Virus record (IMG/VR): IMGVR_UViG_3300021962_000522
Span: 1-27,382 of that record
Strand: one strand, 5' to 3'
DNA: 27,382 nucleotides
Origin: a virus
The notes beneath the pieces are model-generated. The model was given only the letters and a program-made list of their open reading frames with translations. It did not search any database and was not told the origin of the DNA. The stretch's first letter is position 1. Every line of letters starts with the position of its first letter. A program made the position numbers and the translations under genes. Positions 1 through 8,348 of the stretch are shown here, piece by piece.

Positions 1-1579
1 AGATGTCTCTCCATTTCCATAACCCATCAGATGGATCGTATTTGGCATTGTCTGGTAAATCCAGAATGTTGTTTGTGTTAAAAGTTTCGACATAAGGTGA
101 TAATTCTCTTAATTTTATTCTATAATGAGGTTGATAATACATCCCCAATTTATTAGTAACGGATGTTCCGCTATATGTTGTGCCCGATGTTTGACCAAAG
201 TCAAAAATTTCTGTTGGATTTGTTAGTTTATGAAATGCTTCTGAAACTATTCTTTCTTTCATTTCCATAGGATTGTACTCAACAAATGCCCCAACGAGAG
301 TAGTCCCTGTTGTTAAAGTGTTACCAGTATAAAATGTTATTGTAGTCCCTGTTTTAAGATACTGTGAGCTTGTTAATGATGGTTCATTTGCTGTTGTTCC
401 GTTAAAGTGTTCATCAACCCAAGAATCGTGTAAGTGAAAACGATAACCAACCTTTACTGGATAATCAAAATAACCAGAACCATTTCTAAAAATAACTGAT
501 AGATATATTTCTGTTGGATTATAACCTAAATTATTTGTCAAACCAGTTAAAACAAATTCATCTCTAAAGTCAAATAAAACAGCTTCTTGTCTATTTCTTT
601 CAACTAAAAAATCATCAATACCCGCACTGTTTTCAAATAATAATTTTTTCTCCTCTTCAAATATTGGTGTTTCAAAACCAGCTTTATCTAAAATATAATC
701 GGTAGTTTTAGTTATAATTTTATGTTTATGAACATAATAATTTGATGTGCTACCAGTAACATTATTTTTATCGATACATCTTTTAATTAAAACAATTGTA
801 GATAATGGCGTACCACTAAATTGTGCTTTACTTAAATTTAAAACATATTTTTCTGAATCAAACTTTTCATTACCAAAACTAGCAATTGATCTTGTCTTCC
901 CACTTATAATAACATATTCGCCTTCATTAATACCGTGTGGTACTGGGCATGTTAATCTATAATAACTAGATAAACTTTCAACTCTACACGGAATCCCATT
1001 TCCAGCAACATTACCGGATATTGTTTTTGTTCCACCAGTTAATGTGTATGTTATAGGGTAGTTAGCATCATGAGCATAAACATATGTCAAATATAAATTC
1101 CAATTATGATACGGAGCATCCATCATCGATATATTCTGATGTTTGTTTGGTATCTGTGTTGGCAAAGAAAATGTTGGTGTATATGTACCAAGATTATTTG
1201 TTGTAGTACCTGTAGGGGTATTCACAACATTTCTATAAATGTCACGTCTTAAAAACGCAAACTCATCATATGGTAAGTAACCCTCGTAATTACCTAAATC
1301 AGACCCATCACCATGTAAATAAAGATATTCTCTTAAATTACTATAAGTAGATTCTCCCTTATACATGTTTCTAAAGATCATTCTTATTTTACCAAATATC
1401 TTATATTTTTTACTATCGTTTCTTTCTTTGTTAAACAATCTCTCTAAATCTAAAATAATTGTTTTGTCACCCTCTCTTAAAAGTTCTTCTCTGGTTTCTA
1501 AACCAATAGATATTGTTTGATCTTCAACAGGTGCTTGATAGAATTGTTTTTCAGGTAATATTATTTGTTTCTTTTCCAT
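1..1579 (-). CDS. Phage tail/baseplate structural protein, 3' end missing (partial)
   Basis: The frame is open from an ATG at 1579 to the left edge, about 526 codons without a stop, so the C-terminus lies outside the window. The ATG overlaps the TAA of the upstream 1413-residue gene (TAATG), a translational-coupling arrangement. The N-terminus (MEKKQIILPEKQFYQAPVED) is followed by Thr/Gly/Asn-rich, beta-strand-like sequence typical of phage appendage proteins. No enzyme motif is visible. The last residues before the edge include LRELSPYVETFNT and DGLWKWRDI, which I associate with conserved structural proteins of large myoviruses, from memory and unverified. Its position directly after the gp25, gp6 and 1413-residue genes suggests a baseplate periphery or tail-fibre connector role. 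The coding call is firm; the function is inference. Confidence 0.8.
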   Translation of the reverse strand, partial: MEKKQIILPEKQFYQAPVEDQTISIGLETREELLREGDKTIILDLERLFNKERNDSKKYKIFGKIRMIFRNMYKGESTYSNLREYLYLHGDGSDLGNYEGYLPYDEFAFLRRDIYRNVVNTPTGTTTNNLGTYTPTFSLPTQIPNKHQNISMMDAPYHNWNLYLTYVYAHDANYPITYTLTGGTKTISGNVAGNGIPCRVESLSSYYRLTCPVPHGINEGEYVIISGKTRSIASFGNEKFDSEKYVLNLSKAQFSGTPLSTIVLIKRCIDKNNVTGSTSNYYVHKHKIITKTTDYILDKAGFETPIFEEEKKLLFENSAGIDDFLVERNRQEAVLFDFRDEFVLTGLTNNLGYNPTEIYLSVIFRNGSGYFDYPVKVGYRFHLHDSWVDEHFNGTTANEPSLTSSQYLKTGTTITFYTGNTLTTGTTLVGAFVEYNPMEMKERIVSEAFHKLTNPTEIFDFGQTSGTTYSGTSVTNKLGMYYQPHYRIKLRELSPYVETFNTNNILDLPDNAKYDPSDGLWKWRDI

Positions 1580-4500
1580 TATTCTGCTGATGGGAACGCT
1601 CCTTTAGGTCCGTAATATTTTATGAACTTATCATAAGCCGTTGCCCCCGGTCTTAATCCAAAATAAAAATGAAATCCAGTTGATAATGTTTGTAATGAAC
1701 CAGCATAGTTATTTGCTGTTGGGAAAATAAACATTTCTGTATTGTTAGCACCTTGATTGCTTACATAAGCAATTGGTGAACTCCACGCACCATTAAGTAC
1801 TACTCTGATGTTACCAGTGTATGGGTCTTTTCTAAACCCACTTGCACCATATGTTATAACTTCTAACCATAAATCACCTTCTACATATAGTGTTGCGTTT
1901 GGTGGTGTAGTTCCTGACAATGTGATAACTTCAAATCTTTCTAACATATCAGGGAAATTACCTGTATACGAAAAAGTTCCGTGAGTTTTAGTCATCGGTT
2001 TCATAATATATTCTTCTTCACCATCTGCCATTAAATAATTTGTTGTAGTTGCAGTACTACCAGATAATGATAACATTCTTTGTAGTGGTCTAACCGCTAT
2101 CGCATTTCTTTTAAACGATTGAAAGTCGTTTACACCAAATCCCTCAGCAAGTTTGTCCCACAAATAAAAAGGAACTTCTTGTGTATAATCACCAAGTCTT
2201 TTATTTAAACACAATCTAACCGTTCTACCATTTTGATCTAATTTAAAATCAATAGGTGTTGCCCCCCAAGAACCATCACCATTTTTAAAATATGATGCAT
2301 ATGTAGGGTCTTCTGGGTCTAGGTATTCACCATTGAAAATAAAGTATTGTACTGTATCTAAGTCAAATGCCTCAATACCTGCTTCACAGTTTATTGACAT
2401 AAGTTGTCTAATATCACCATCTAATACTCTCATATTAGACCCCATACCTTGACCAGTAAAGAAATCATTAATATCAAATTTAGCCTGGCTAGCATCCATT
2501 CGATAGTTTATAACATGTTCTAAAACCTGTCCAGGATCTTGATATGATGTTACAGTTAAATCTCTAATAACTGAACAGTTTGGATCTACTTGTGGATCAA
2601 AACAAATTTCATCAAAAAATTCATCTCTAACACCAACGTCATAAAATGTTGTTGGATGTAATAACTCTACATATGTCCCAACATTTTGACCAATAAAAGT
2701 TTTTGTTGTTGGGTTATATGGTGTTGATCTATAATAAAATTTTTGATCCAATACATTATAAAAAACTAACTCTCTTGGGAATTTTGACCCTCTTTGATTC
2801 AAATCAAGAACACTAACGTTATCCCATCTTAGAGTAAAATCAAATTTAAAGAAATATAATAAACCGTTTAACCAGTTATCTACATATGAATAATTTACAA
2901 CTCCCCCACAGAAATATGCGCCAACTCTTTTTCTACGATACCACTCTAAAATAACATTGGTGTTTTTTGTTTCACCATCAATTACCGGGATAACCGTAAA
3001 CACACCATCTCTAATTTCTGTTAATCCTGATTTTGTTTTTCTATCATATGTGGCATTAGAAATTTTTCTCCATGCTTGCTTATATGGCAATCTTCTAGTG
3101 GATGCCCCGCCTGAAATTGTTGATAATAACGAATGAGCACCGCTTGGTGATGTTGCTGAAGTTTGTTCAAGATAACCAGTAGAATATGTTGGTGGGTTTA
3201 ATGGGTCTGTTGGTGACCCATATGTCCCCGTTCCAAAGAAATATTTATAAGCATTAGCTTCATTATAAAACTTATCATATTTTTCACAACCACTTTCAAT
3301 TGATAAAGTAGTACCAACTAATGATGGATCTTTAATTGTTGCTCTATCATAAATTCTTAAAACAGTATTGTTTGGAACAATACCTGATTCATCTAAATTT
3401 ACCCCCGTAATATCTAACCATTCTTGAATGGTAAAACTAATATATTTTGCACCATTCACAACACTACCACCAACAGTTGGTAAAAACGAAGTCATAATAA
3501 TATCAAGAATTGGATCACTACCAGACGTATATGTTCTAACAGTAATATCAGATGAATCTGTGTGTGAAGCTAAAGGTTTAAGAGCACCAATAAAGGGGGT
3601 AAAAGACCCTTGAGTACCTGAACTTGGTGACGGGTAGAATTCAGCATAGTATCTGTGATTGGACGATGGATCGTCCGGAACTGTTGCAGTCAAAGAAGAT
3701 ATCCCATCTAATTGTGAATATGATGGTGATGTTGTGCCACTACATTGTCCTCCATTATCTTTGGCATATTGACCAACAAATCTGTCTGGTAAAAAAGTAG
3801 GGTCGGTTGTTAAATTTTTATATTTAGCAGAACTAGCATTATTTGGTATAACTAAAAGAACCCCTTTACCAAGTCCGAGAGCAACATCAAATTTAAAACT
3901 ATAAAAACTAGCCTCTGAAACTCTACAATAATTGTTAGAACTAGAAATATCTTTAACAATACCACTATCATCTGTTGAACATTCTTCACAATCCGGATAA
4001 ACTGTTAAAGACAATTGTTGTGTTAATCTATCTGAAATTCTGTATGCTAAGTCTTTTAATTGTTCTGAAAATCTTTCAAATGGTCTCCAGTTAAATGGCC
4101 AACCAAAATATATGTCATAGAAAAATTGAGCAACACTCCAAAAGAAACTACCAACTAATTCAGCGAACTTTAATAAAACAATTGAATAAACAAATTGAAC
4201 GAACAATAATATTTCCGCAATTATCAAATTAAATTTGATTCTATTTTTAAAACCAAAGTTTGTTGGTAAATAATTTGCATTACCCGAACAATCATCTTCA
4301 GCGTTTGGTCTAATTTCTTTTATACCTAAAAAAGCGTCTCTTCTTGATAAACCAAAAAAACTTTCAATGGCTGATGTTTCATAGTGTGATCCCTGAAAAG
4401 AAGATGGGGTATATACTTTACCATAAATAAATTTATAGAAATAGTCTTTTGGAATATAATCAGGGTATTCCCCTAACATCAATTCTTTTTTGTGCGTTCT

Positions 4501-5820
4501 TTGTGATGTTGTTAAAGATTCCAATGTAACACCTGTTGGTGCCGGAACTCTAAAATAATCTTCAAAAACATTTGAAAATGTATATGTTGATAATAAAGCT
4601 TCGCTATATTCACCGTTGTTATTAGTACCGTTTGTGTAATTATTAAATTCACGAATGTTTGGTATTAAATAATGTCCTGATTGTGTTCCCTTTCTTGCTT
4701 GCTGATCGCTATTATCTAGCGACATTCTAAGACGAGCAACAGTTGTTGTTGGAATACCTTTATTTGAATCATTGGTAATTTCTAACTCACCAAATTCATT
4801 TGTGTAGGTATAATCCATATTCATTTCAACAACCATCATTGATGAACCATCTTCTTCAATTATACCTGGATTAAAATATTCTAATTCCGGATATATTGAA
4901 ACACCATCAGAGCCAATAACTTTTTTACCCGTATATCTAACACCCTCAATAGAACCAGTTTCCGTTTGTAGATTACACTTGTAACCTGTTTTCATTCTGA
5001 TTACACCACTTTTCTTTACCGCATCTGATTCATCATCTGTTACACTTGAAACTAAAACTAGAGATATTGGTGCTACTTTAATACCAAAGTTTGATAGGTC
5101 AAAATCAACTCTATTGATTCCAATTTGGCATAAATCTTTATTACCCCAAAAAGGAGCAACTTCCACAGCCCTTTTAAATGATACAATCTGTGGTAACCCG
5201 TCTAAATCACTATCTGATTTAAATCTGTAAAATCTATCAAATCTATCTTCAGAGGTTCCTTGTCTAATAAAATCATATGGTCTAAGTGAAAAACAACCCA
5301 TATCTGATAAGTCAATATCAACATGAATTTGTTGATCGCCAAGAGGGACTCCCCAGATCATGAAATCACCCGCAGAGTTTGTTTTTGCTGTATATCTGTA
5401 ATATTTTTCAAAAACTTCTAAACACTCTTCTCTGGTTAAAATATCTTCTTGATCAAAAAAAGTACCAGTTGGGGTATGTCCACCATGTTGTTTTCTAGAT
5501 GGTAAAAGATTGTAACGATAACCATCTTCATTTGAATCAGTGGAGATTTTATAAGGATATAAAGCAGAAACAACCGGATCGGTTTCATCTATGTCATTTA
5601 TTGGCACAAATATTGAAACCCTAGCATTAGGTACACCAAATCCGTTATTTACAACAACTCTACCACACACAACGCCATAATCGGCGCATATTGATGTATA
5701 AGCTTCTTGTTGAGTAAACTTTAATGACAGAATCTCTAAAAGATCAAAATCTTGCTTAAGCTCGATATTAATCGTTTTGTCTGTACCAATCTCTGTATTA
5801 ATACGGTGCTTTTGAATCAT
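1579..5820 (-). CDS. Large baseplate/tail structural protein (1413 aa) with Ig-like N-terminus and hydrophobic central segment
   Basis: This is a very large virion-type protein directly downstream of the gp6-like gene. Residues about 50-170 resemble carboxypeptidase-regulatory/Ig-like folds: GRVVVNNGFGVPNARVSI, a later polar stretch, then AKTNSAGDFMIWGVPLGDQQI. Residues about 529-578 form an unusually hydrophobic, aromatic-rich segment (start FNLIIAEILLFVQF, end FGWPFNW) that would score as one or two membrane helices. It is followed by a Cys pair (YPDCEEC, about 608-614). The C-terminal half is beta-rich and Gly/Thr/Ser-rich, as in fibre or baseplate proteins. The ATG at 5820 follows a 59-nt gap after gp6 that contains a TATTTATA box. 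The hydrophobic stretch could bury in a trimer core or contact a membrane during infection; both are inference. No family name can be given with certainty. Confidence 0.85.
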   Translation of the reverse strand: MIQKHRINTEIGTDKTINIELKQDFDLLEILSLKFTQQEAYTSICADYGVVCGRVVVNNGFGVPNARVSIFVPINDIDETDPVVSALYPYKISTDSNEDGYRYNLLPSRKQHGGHTPTGTFFDQEDILTREECLEVFEKYYRYTAKTNSAGDFMIWGVPLGDQQIHVDIDLSDMGCFSLRPYDFIRQGTSEDRFDRFYRFKSDSDLDGLPQIVSFKRAVEVAPFWGNKDLCQIGINRVDFDLSNFGIKVAPISLVLVSSVTDDESDAVKKSGVIRMKTGYKCNLQTETGSIEGVRYTGKKVIGSDGVSIYPELEYFNPGIIEEDGSSMMVVEMNMDYTYTNEFGELEITNDSNKGIPTTTVARLRMSLDNSDQQARKGTQSGHYLIPNIREFNNYTNGTNNNGEYSEALLSTYTFSNVFEDYFRVPAPTGVTLESLTTSQRTHKKELMLGEYPDYIPKDYFYKFIYGKVYTPSSFQGSHYETSAIESFFGLSRRDAFLGIKEIRPNAEDDCSGNANYLPTNFGFKNRIKFNLIIAEILLFVQFVYSIVLLKFAELVGSFFWSVAQFFYDIYFGWPFNWRPFERFSEQLKDLAYRISDRLTQQLSLTVYPDCEECSTDDSGIVKDISSSNNYCRVSEASFYSFKFDVALGLGKGVLLVIPNNASSAKYKNLTTDPTFLPDRFVGQYAKDNGGQCSGTTSPSYSQLDGISSLTATVPDDPSSNHRYYAEFYPSPSSGTQGSFTPFIGALKPLASHTDSSDITVRTYTSGSDPILDIIMTSFLPTVGGSVVNGAKYISFTIQEWLDITGVNLDESGIVPNNTVLRIYDRATIKDPSLVGTTLSIESGCEKYDKFYNEANAYKYFFGTGTYGSPTDPLNPPTYSTGYLEQTSATSPSGAHSLLSTISGGASTRRLPYKQAWRKISNATYDRKTKSGLTEIRDGVFTVIPVIDGETKNTNVILEWYRRKRVGAYFCGGVVNYSYVDNWLNGLLYFFKFDFTLRWDNVSVLDLNQRGSKFPRELVFYNVLDQKFYYRSTPYNPTTKTFIGQNVGTYVELLHPTTFYDVGVRDEFFDEICFDPQVDPNCSVIRDLTVTSYQDPGQVLEHVINYRMDASQAKFDINDFFTGQGMGSNMRVLDGDIRQLMSINCEAGIEAFDLDTVQYFIFNGEYLDPEDPTYASYFKNGDGSWGATPIDFKLDQNGRTVRLCLNKRLGDYTQEVPFYLWDKLAEGFGVNDFQSFKRNAIAVRPLQRMLSLSGSTATTTNYLMADGEEEYIMKPMTKTHGTFSYTGNFPDMLERFEVITLSGTTPPNATLYVEGDLWLEVITYGASGFRKDPYTGNIRVVLNGAWSSPIAYVSNQGANNTEMFIFPTANNYAGSLQTLSTGFHFYFGLRPGATAYDKFIKYYGPKGAFPSAE

Positions 5821-5826
5821 ACTATC

Positions 5827-5834
5827 TATAAATA
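5827..5834 (-). promoter_or_regulatory. TATTTATA box upstream of the 1413-aa structural gene
   Basis: The octamer TATTTATA, read on the gene strand, ends six bases before the ATG at 5820 and lies in the only gap between the gp6-like and 1413-aa genes. The same octamer occurs in three other leaders of this window. At this distance a promoter would give an almost leaderless transcript, so a translational or other leader role is equally possible. Confidence 0.3.
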
Positions 5835-5879
5835 GAAACTCTTAAGTTTTCTAGTACTAAAAGATAACTAAAAAATAGA

Positions 5880-7712
5880 TTAATATGTAGTCGTTCCTGT
5901 GGTTTTAACGCGGATTTTTATATCTTTATTAGGGAAGCGAATTTGGAATATTTGATTCGACTTCATATGAATGGTCATATCGGTTTGACCAATTTCTTTT
6001 GTAACCGCATCTTTATATGCTACTGACACCTCTGAAGAAGAATACTCCCCACCAGTTTTGTTAAAAACTCTAATCTCTACGGCGTTAACCACACCAGACA
6101 CATTTGTTATTTCTGACATTAATTCACCAACAAAAAGAGGGTCACCCATTTTTCTTTTATCAATTGCAAAATATGCGGTGATTCTTGATATAATGTCGCG
6201 TAAAACTTCTGTTTGGTTTTGGTTTTTATCCATTATAACATCAACCTCTAGAGCCAAATCGATAACTTCTCCACTAACAATATCTAAATAATCATTAATC
6301 ATTCTAAACTCTGATAGATAATTTAGTATATTATTTTTTAAAGTGGTTGAAACAATGTCGGTAAGATTACCAGACTCATCATATGATAATAGTTTTATTC
6401 TTACTTTGTTGTCTTCTTCCATTACATTCACTTTAGCTGGGGCACCATAAGTTGATGGCATTGTTTCAATTAATGATTTGTAATCATTTAAAGTAACTGC
6501 TCTGTTTTGTGCTGCAAAGTTATATGATATTAAACCTCTTAGTTCTTCAATACCTGGTTGGTCTGAACCACCAACAGCTGGTGTTATATTTGTAACAATT
6601 AAAGATTGTGCTACCTGATCATTAGTCGTTGAATTTGGACCAGTAATTTCAAAATCAACATTATCTATGTTGCTGATTACATTAACCCCCAAATTGCTTT
6701 CTTTACCACCACCAATTCTATATTTCACAAACAATGTTGTGTTTATCTTTGGTATAGCACCAAGTGATTGGTTATTTAAATAAGTTCCTAAATTTACTTT
6801 AAGATTATTTGTAATATAATTGTCTAAGTTTTCTAATGGATCTATATTTCCAGAACCAAATGTTAATGAGAAATAACTTTCTGGTGTGTACTCTGTTATG
6901 AATTTATTAGATACTCTGCGATATTCTCCTGCTTTAAAATTTGCTCTGTCAGATATAGCTGTTCTGTTTGGTATAAAGACCTTTTCTTGAACCAATGATT
7001 GTACTTCATACCATTTGTTATTACTGTTAATAAATTCAGCATCTGTTGGATTACCAGCAAAAGTTGTTCCGTCTTTATGAATAACACCGGTAACACCTAA
7101 AACATTTTTTTCAGGTAGATATAGCTTTAAAAATGGTCTTTGTTCTTGAGCAGTAATAACTCGTCTATAAACCTTTGTGATTCCATTAACAACCGGTTCT
7201 CTTTTAACTATTGTATATGAAATCAATTTATTATTACCATCAAAATTTGGTATTTTTAATCTATTAGGCTCCCCTTTTTCGTTATATGGTACTGAAAAAT
7301 CAATGTCGGTAATTGTTTCAAAAATTTGACCACCGCCAGAAATCTGTGCACCAGATTTTAAAATACCCTCATATCTTTCATCATCTTTATCTCCTCTAAC
7401 CGGTACATTTATACTAAAGTCACATAATGCAACTGATGGTCTAGGACCAGGAACTTTAAACCCGTATGTCTTTGCAATGTGAAATAATGATTGTCTTTGT
7501 TGAGCAAAATCTAACATGGTTTCTTGCCACACCCTATCAATATGAAAATGTAGGTTATCAGCAACCGCGGCGTTTAAATCCAACAATACAGAATATATCG
7601 ATGCATCATTTGTGTTGTTAATTAATTCAGGATAGTAATCTCTAGTTAATTGAACTAAATCCTGTCTGATTCCAGCGAAATCTCTGTTTGTATATGAAAT
7701 GTTTTTTGCCAT
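5880..7712 (-). CDS. Baseplate wedge protein, T4 gp6-like (baseplate J family)
   Basis: At 610 residues this is close to T4 gp6 (about 660). The N-terminus (MAKNISYTNRDFAGIRQDLV, followed by LTRDYYPE) and the segment covering residues about 35-80 (ASIYSVLLDLNAAVADNLHF, then HIDRVWQETMLDFAQQRQSL) are the signature of gp6/baseplate-J wedge proteins. The central part (SLTFGSGN, then later YNFAAQNRAVTLNDYKSLI) also fits; the RAVTxxDYxxL motif is typical of the family. In T4, gp6 forms the inner ring of the baseplate wedge and joins gp25 and gp53. Its ATG lies one base after the stop of the gp25-like gene (TAACATG), so the two are probably translationally coupled. Wedge gene order gp25 then gp6 is the T4-like arrangement. 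Confidence 0.9.
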   Translation of the reverse strand: MAKNISYTNRDFAGIRQDLVQLTRDYYPELINNTNDASIYSVLLDLNAAVADNLHFHIDRVWQETMLDFAQQRQSLFHIAKTYGFKVPGPRPSVALCDFSINVPVRGDKDDERYEGILKSGAQISGGGQIFETITDIDFSVPYNEKGEPNRLKIPNFDGNNKLISYTIVKREPVVNGITKVYRRVITAQEQRPFLKLYLPEKNVLGVTGVIHKDGTTFAGNPTDAEFINSNNKWYEVQSLVQEKVFIPNRTAISDRANFKAGEYRRVSNKFITEYTPESYFSLTFGSGNIDPLENLDNYITNNLKVNLGTYLNNQSLGAIPKINTTLFVKYRIGGGKESNLGVNVISNIDNVDFEITGPNSTTNDQVAQSLIVTNITPAVGGSDQPGIEELRGLISYNFAAQNRAVTLNDYKSLIETMPSTYGAPAKVNVMEEDNKVRIKLLSYDESGNLTDIVSTTLKNNILNYLSEFRMINDYLDIVSGEVIDLALEVDVIMDKNQNQTEVLRDIISRITAYFAIDKRKMGDPLFVGELMSEITNVSGVVNAVEIRVFNKTGGEYSSSEVSVAYKDAVTKEIGQTDMTIHMKSNQIFQIRFPNKDIKIRVKTTGTTTY

Positions 7713-7713
7713 G

Positions 7714-8166
7714 TTATATATTAATAATTATAAAATCAGAAGAACCAAACGCACCGTTATTGGTTGTATAGTCAATTCTTATTTTAGCAGTATATGGTTT
7801 TGTTGATGCGTCACTAACTCTAAAAAGTCTAGCATCACTTTCCTCACTAACAATAGACTGTTGTTCTGGGTCTAATTCTGCGTTTGTTATTTTTATTGCA
7901 TTTATTTCTAAATTTGGTATGTATTTTCTAACCGAATCTCTGATTTCATCCTCTATGTGAGCATACGTCACACTATCGTTCAAATCGAATATATATTCAT
8001 ATAAACGACTACCAAAATCAGGTAAAAAATATCTACTACCTTTTCTTGTTAATAAAAGATGTATGAGATTAGCGCGTATCTCTTCCTCAGTGGTGATAGT
8101 CATTTTAACATAGTCACCAATCTTACTCTGTCTGAACGGAAAATCTAAACCGTATTTTGTAGCCAT
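7714..8166 (-). CDS. Baseplate wedge protein, T4 gp25-like
   Basis: I place the start at the ATG at 8166 (MATKYGLDFPFRQSKIGDYV), giving 150 residues, close to T4 gp25 (132). The diagnostic gp25 segment is present: EEEIRANLIHLLLTRKGSRY followed by FLPDFGSRLYEYIFD. T4 gp25 has the equivalent pattern, with early LL..R.GER/GSR and P.FGS, and joins the tail sheath to the baseplate wedge. The frame stays open upstream to a GTG at 8340, but that 58-codon extension runs through an intrinsic terminator and stable hairpins, reads as low-information hydrophobic sequence, and has no counterpart that I know in the family. The sequence before 8166 is A/T-rich without a Shine-Dalgarno, as for the other genes here. 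Confidence 0.88.
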   Translation of the reverse strand: MATKYGLDFPFRQSKIGDYVKMTITTEEEIRANLIHLLLTRKGSRYFLPDFGSRLYEYIFDLNDSVTYAHIEDEIRDSVRKYIPNLEINAIKITNAELDPEQQSIVSEESDARLFRVSDASTKPYTAKIRIDYTTNNGAFGSSDFIIINI

Positions 8167-8196
8167 AACAATAAATATAAACAATACCAAAATGGT

Positions 8197-8204
8197 TATA
8201 AATA
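8197..8204 (-). promoter_or_regulatory. TATTTATA box upstream of the gp25-like gene
   Basis: The octamer TATTTATA on the gene strand follows the T-run of the nrdA-distal terminator directly, 30 bases before the gp25 ATG. A terminator followed at once by a promoter-like box would start a new transcription unit for the second baseplate block. Because it overlaps the AT-rich end of the terminator tail, it may be incidental. Confidence 0.3.
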
Positions 8205-8238
8205 AAAAATCGCGACACTTCCTAAAAAATGTCGCGAT
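8204..8238 (-). terminator. Intrinsic terminator after nrdA
   Basis: On the minus strand a perfect 9-bp stem, ATCGCGACA (8238-8230) with TGTCGCGAT (8217-8209), encloses a 12-nt loop and is followed by a run of T (8208-8204). The geometry is that of a Rho-independent terminator for transcripts coming from nrdA. The 3' arm can alternatively pair with an upstream segment (8247-8239). Confidence 0.8.
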
Positions 8239-8338
8239 AAGTGTCGCAATAATAGTGACTTGATATTCGCCCCCCTGTATTAAATCAAGCCCTGGATGCT
8301 CAAGGTACGCCTTGACGACAGTAAACTTTGAGGGAGCC
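8204..8338 (-). ncRNA. Candidate structured small RNA or attenuator between nrdA and gp25
   Basis: Between the nrdA stop (8349) and the gp25 start (8166) lies a stretch about 50% G+C over 8259-8340, against roughly one third around it. In the sense of the minus strand it contains a 6-bp hairpin with a 4-nt loop (UCAAGG, loop CGUA, CCUUGA; 8315-8300). A second 6-bp stem (CUUGAU 8289-8284 with AUCAAG 8264-8259) has a 19-nt loop containing GGGGGGC. An upstream GCUCCC (8337-8332) can pair with that loop to form a possible pseudoknot. At the 3' end is the terminator with a competing alternative stem. This is the layout of a terminated small RNA or regulatory leader. I do not recognise a known RNA family, and no promoter for it is evident, so it could be processed from the nrd transcript. 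Confidence 0.5.
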
Positions 8339-8348
8339 ACCCATTATC

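Noticed and set aside
747-962. Plus-strand ORF of 71 codons
   Set aside because: It lies opposite the continuous minus-strand structural gene at the left edge, has hydrophobic low-information sequence and no context; a shadow frame.
5821-5879. Possible terminator between gp6 and the 1413-aa gene
   Set aside because: Only weak A/T stems of about five base pairs could be found and no U-run follows a stable hairpin.
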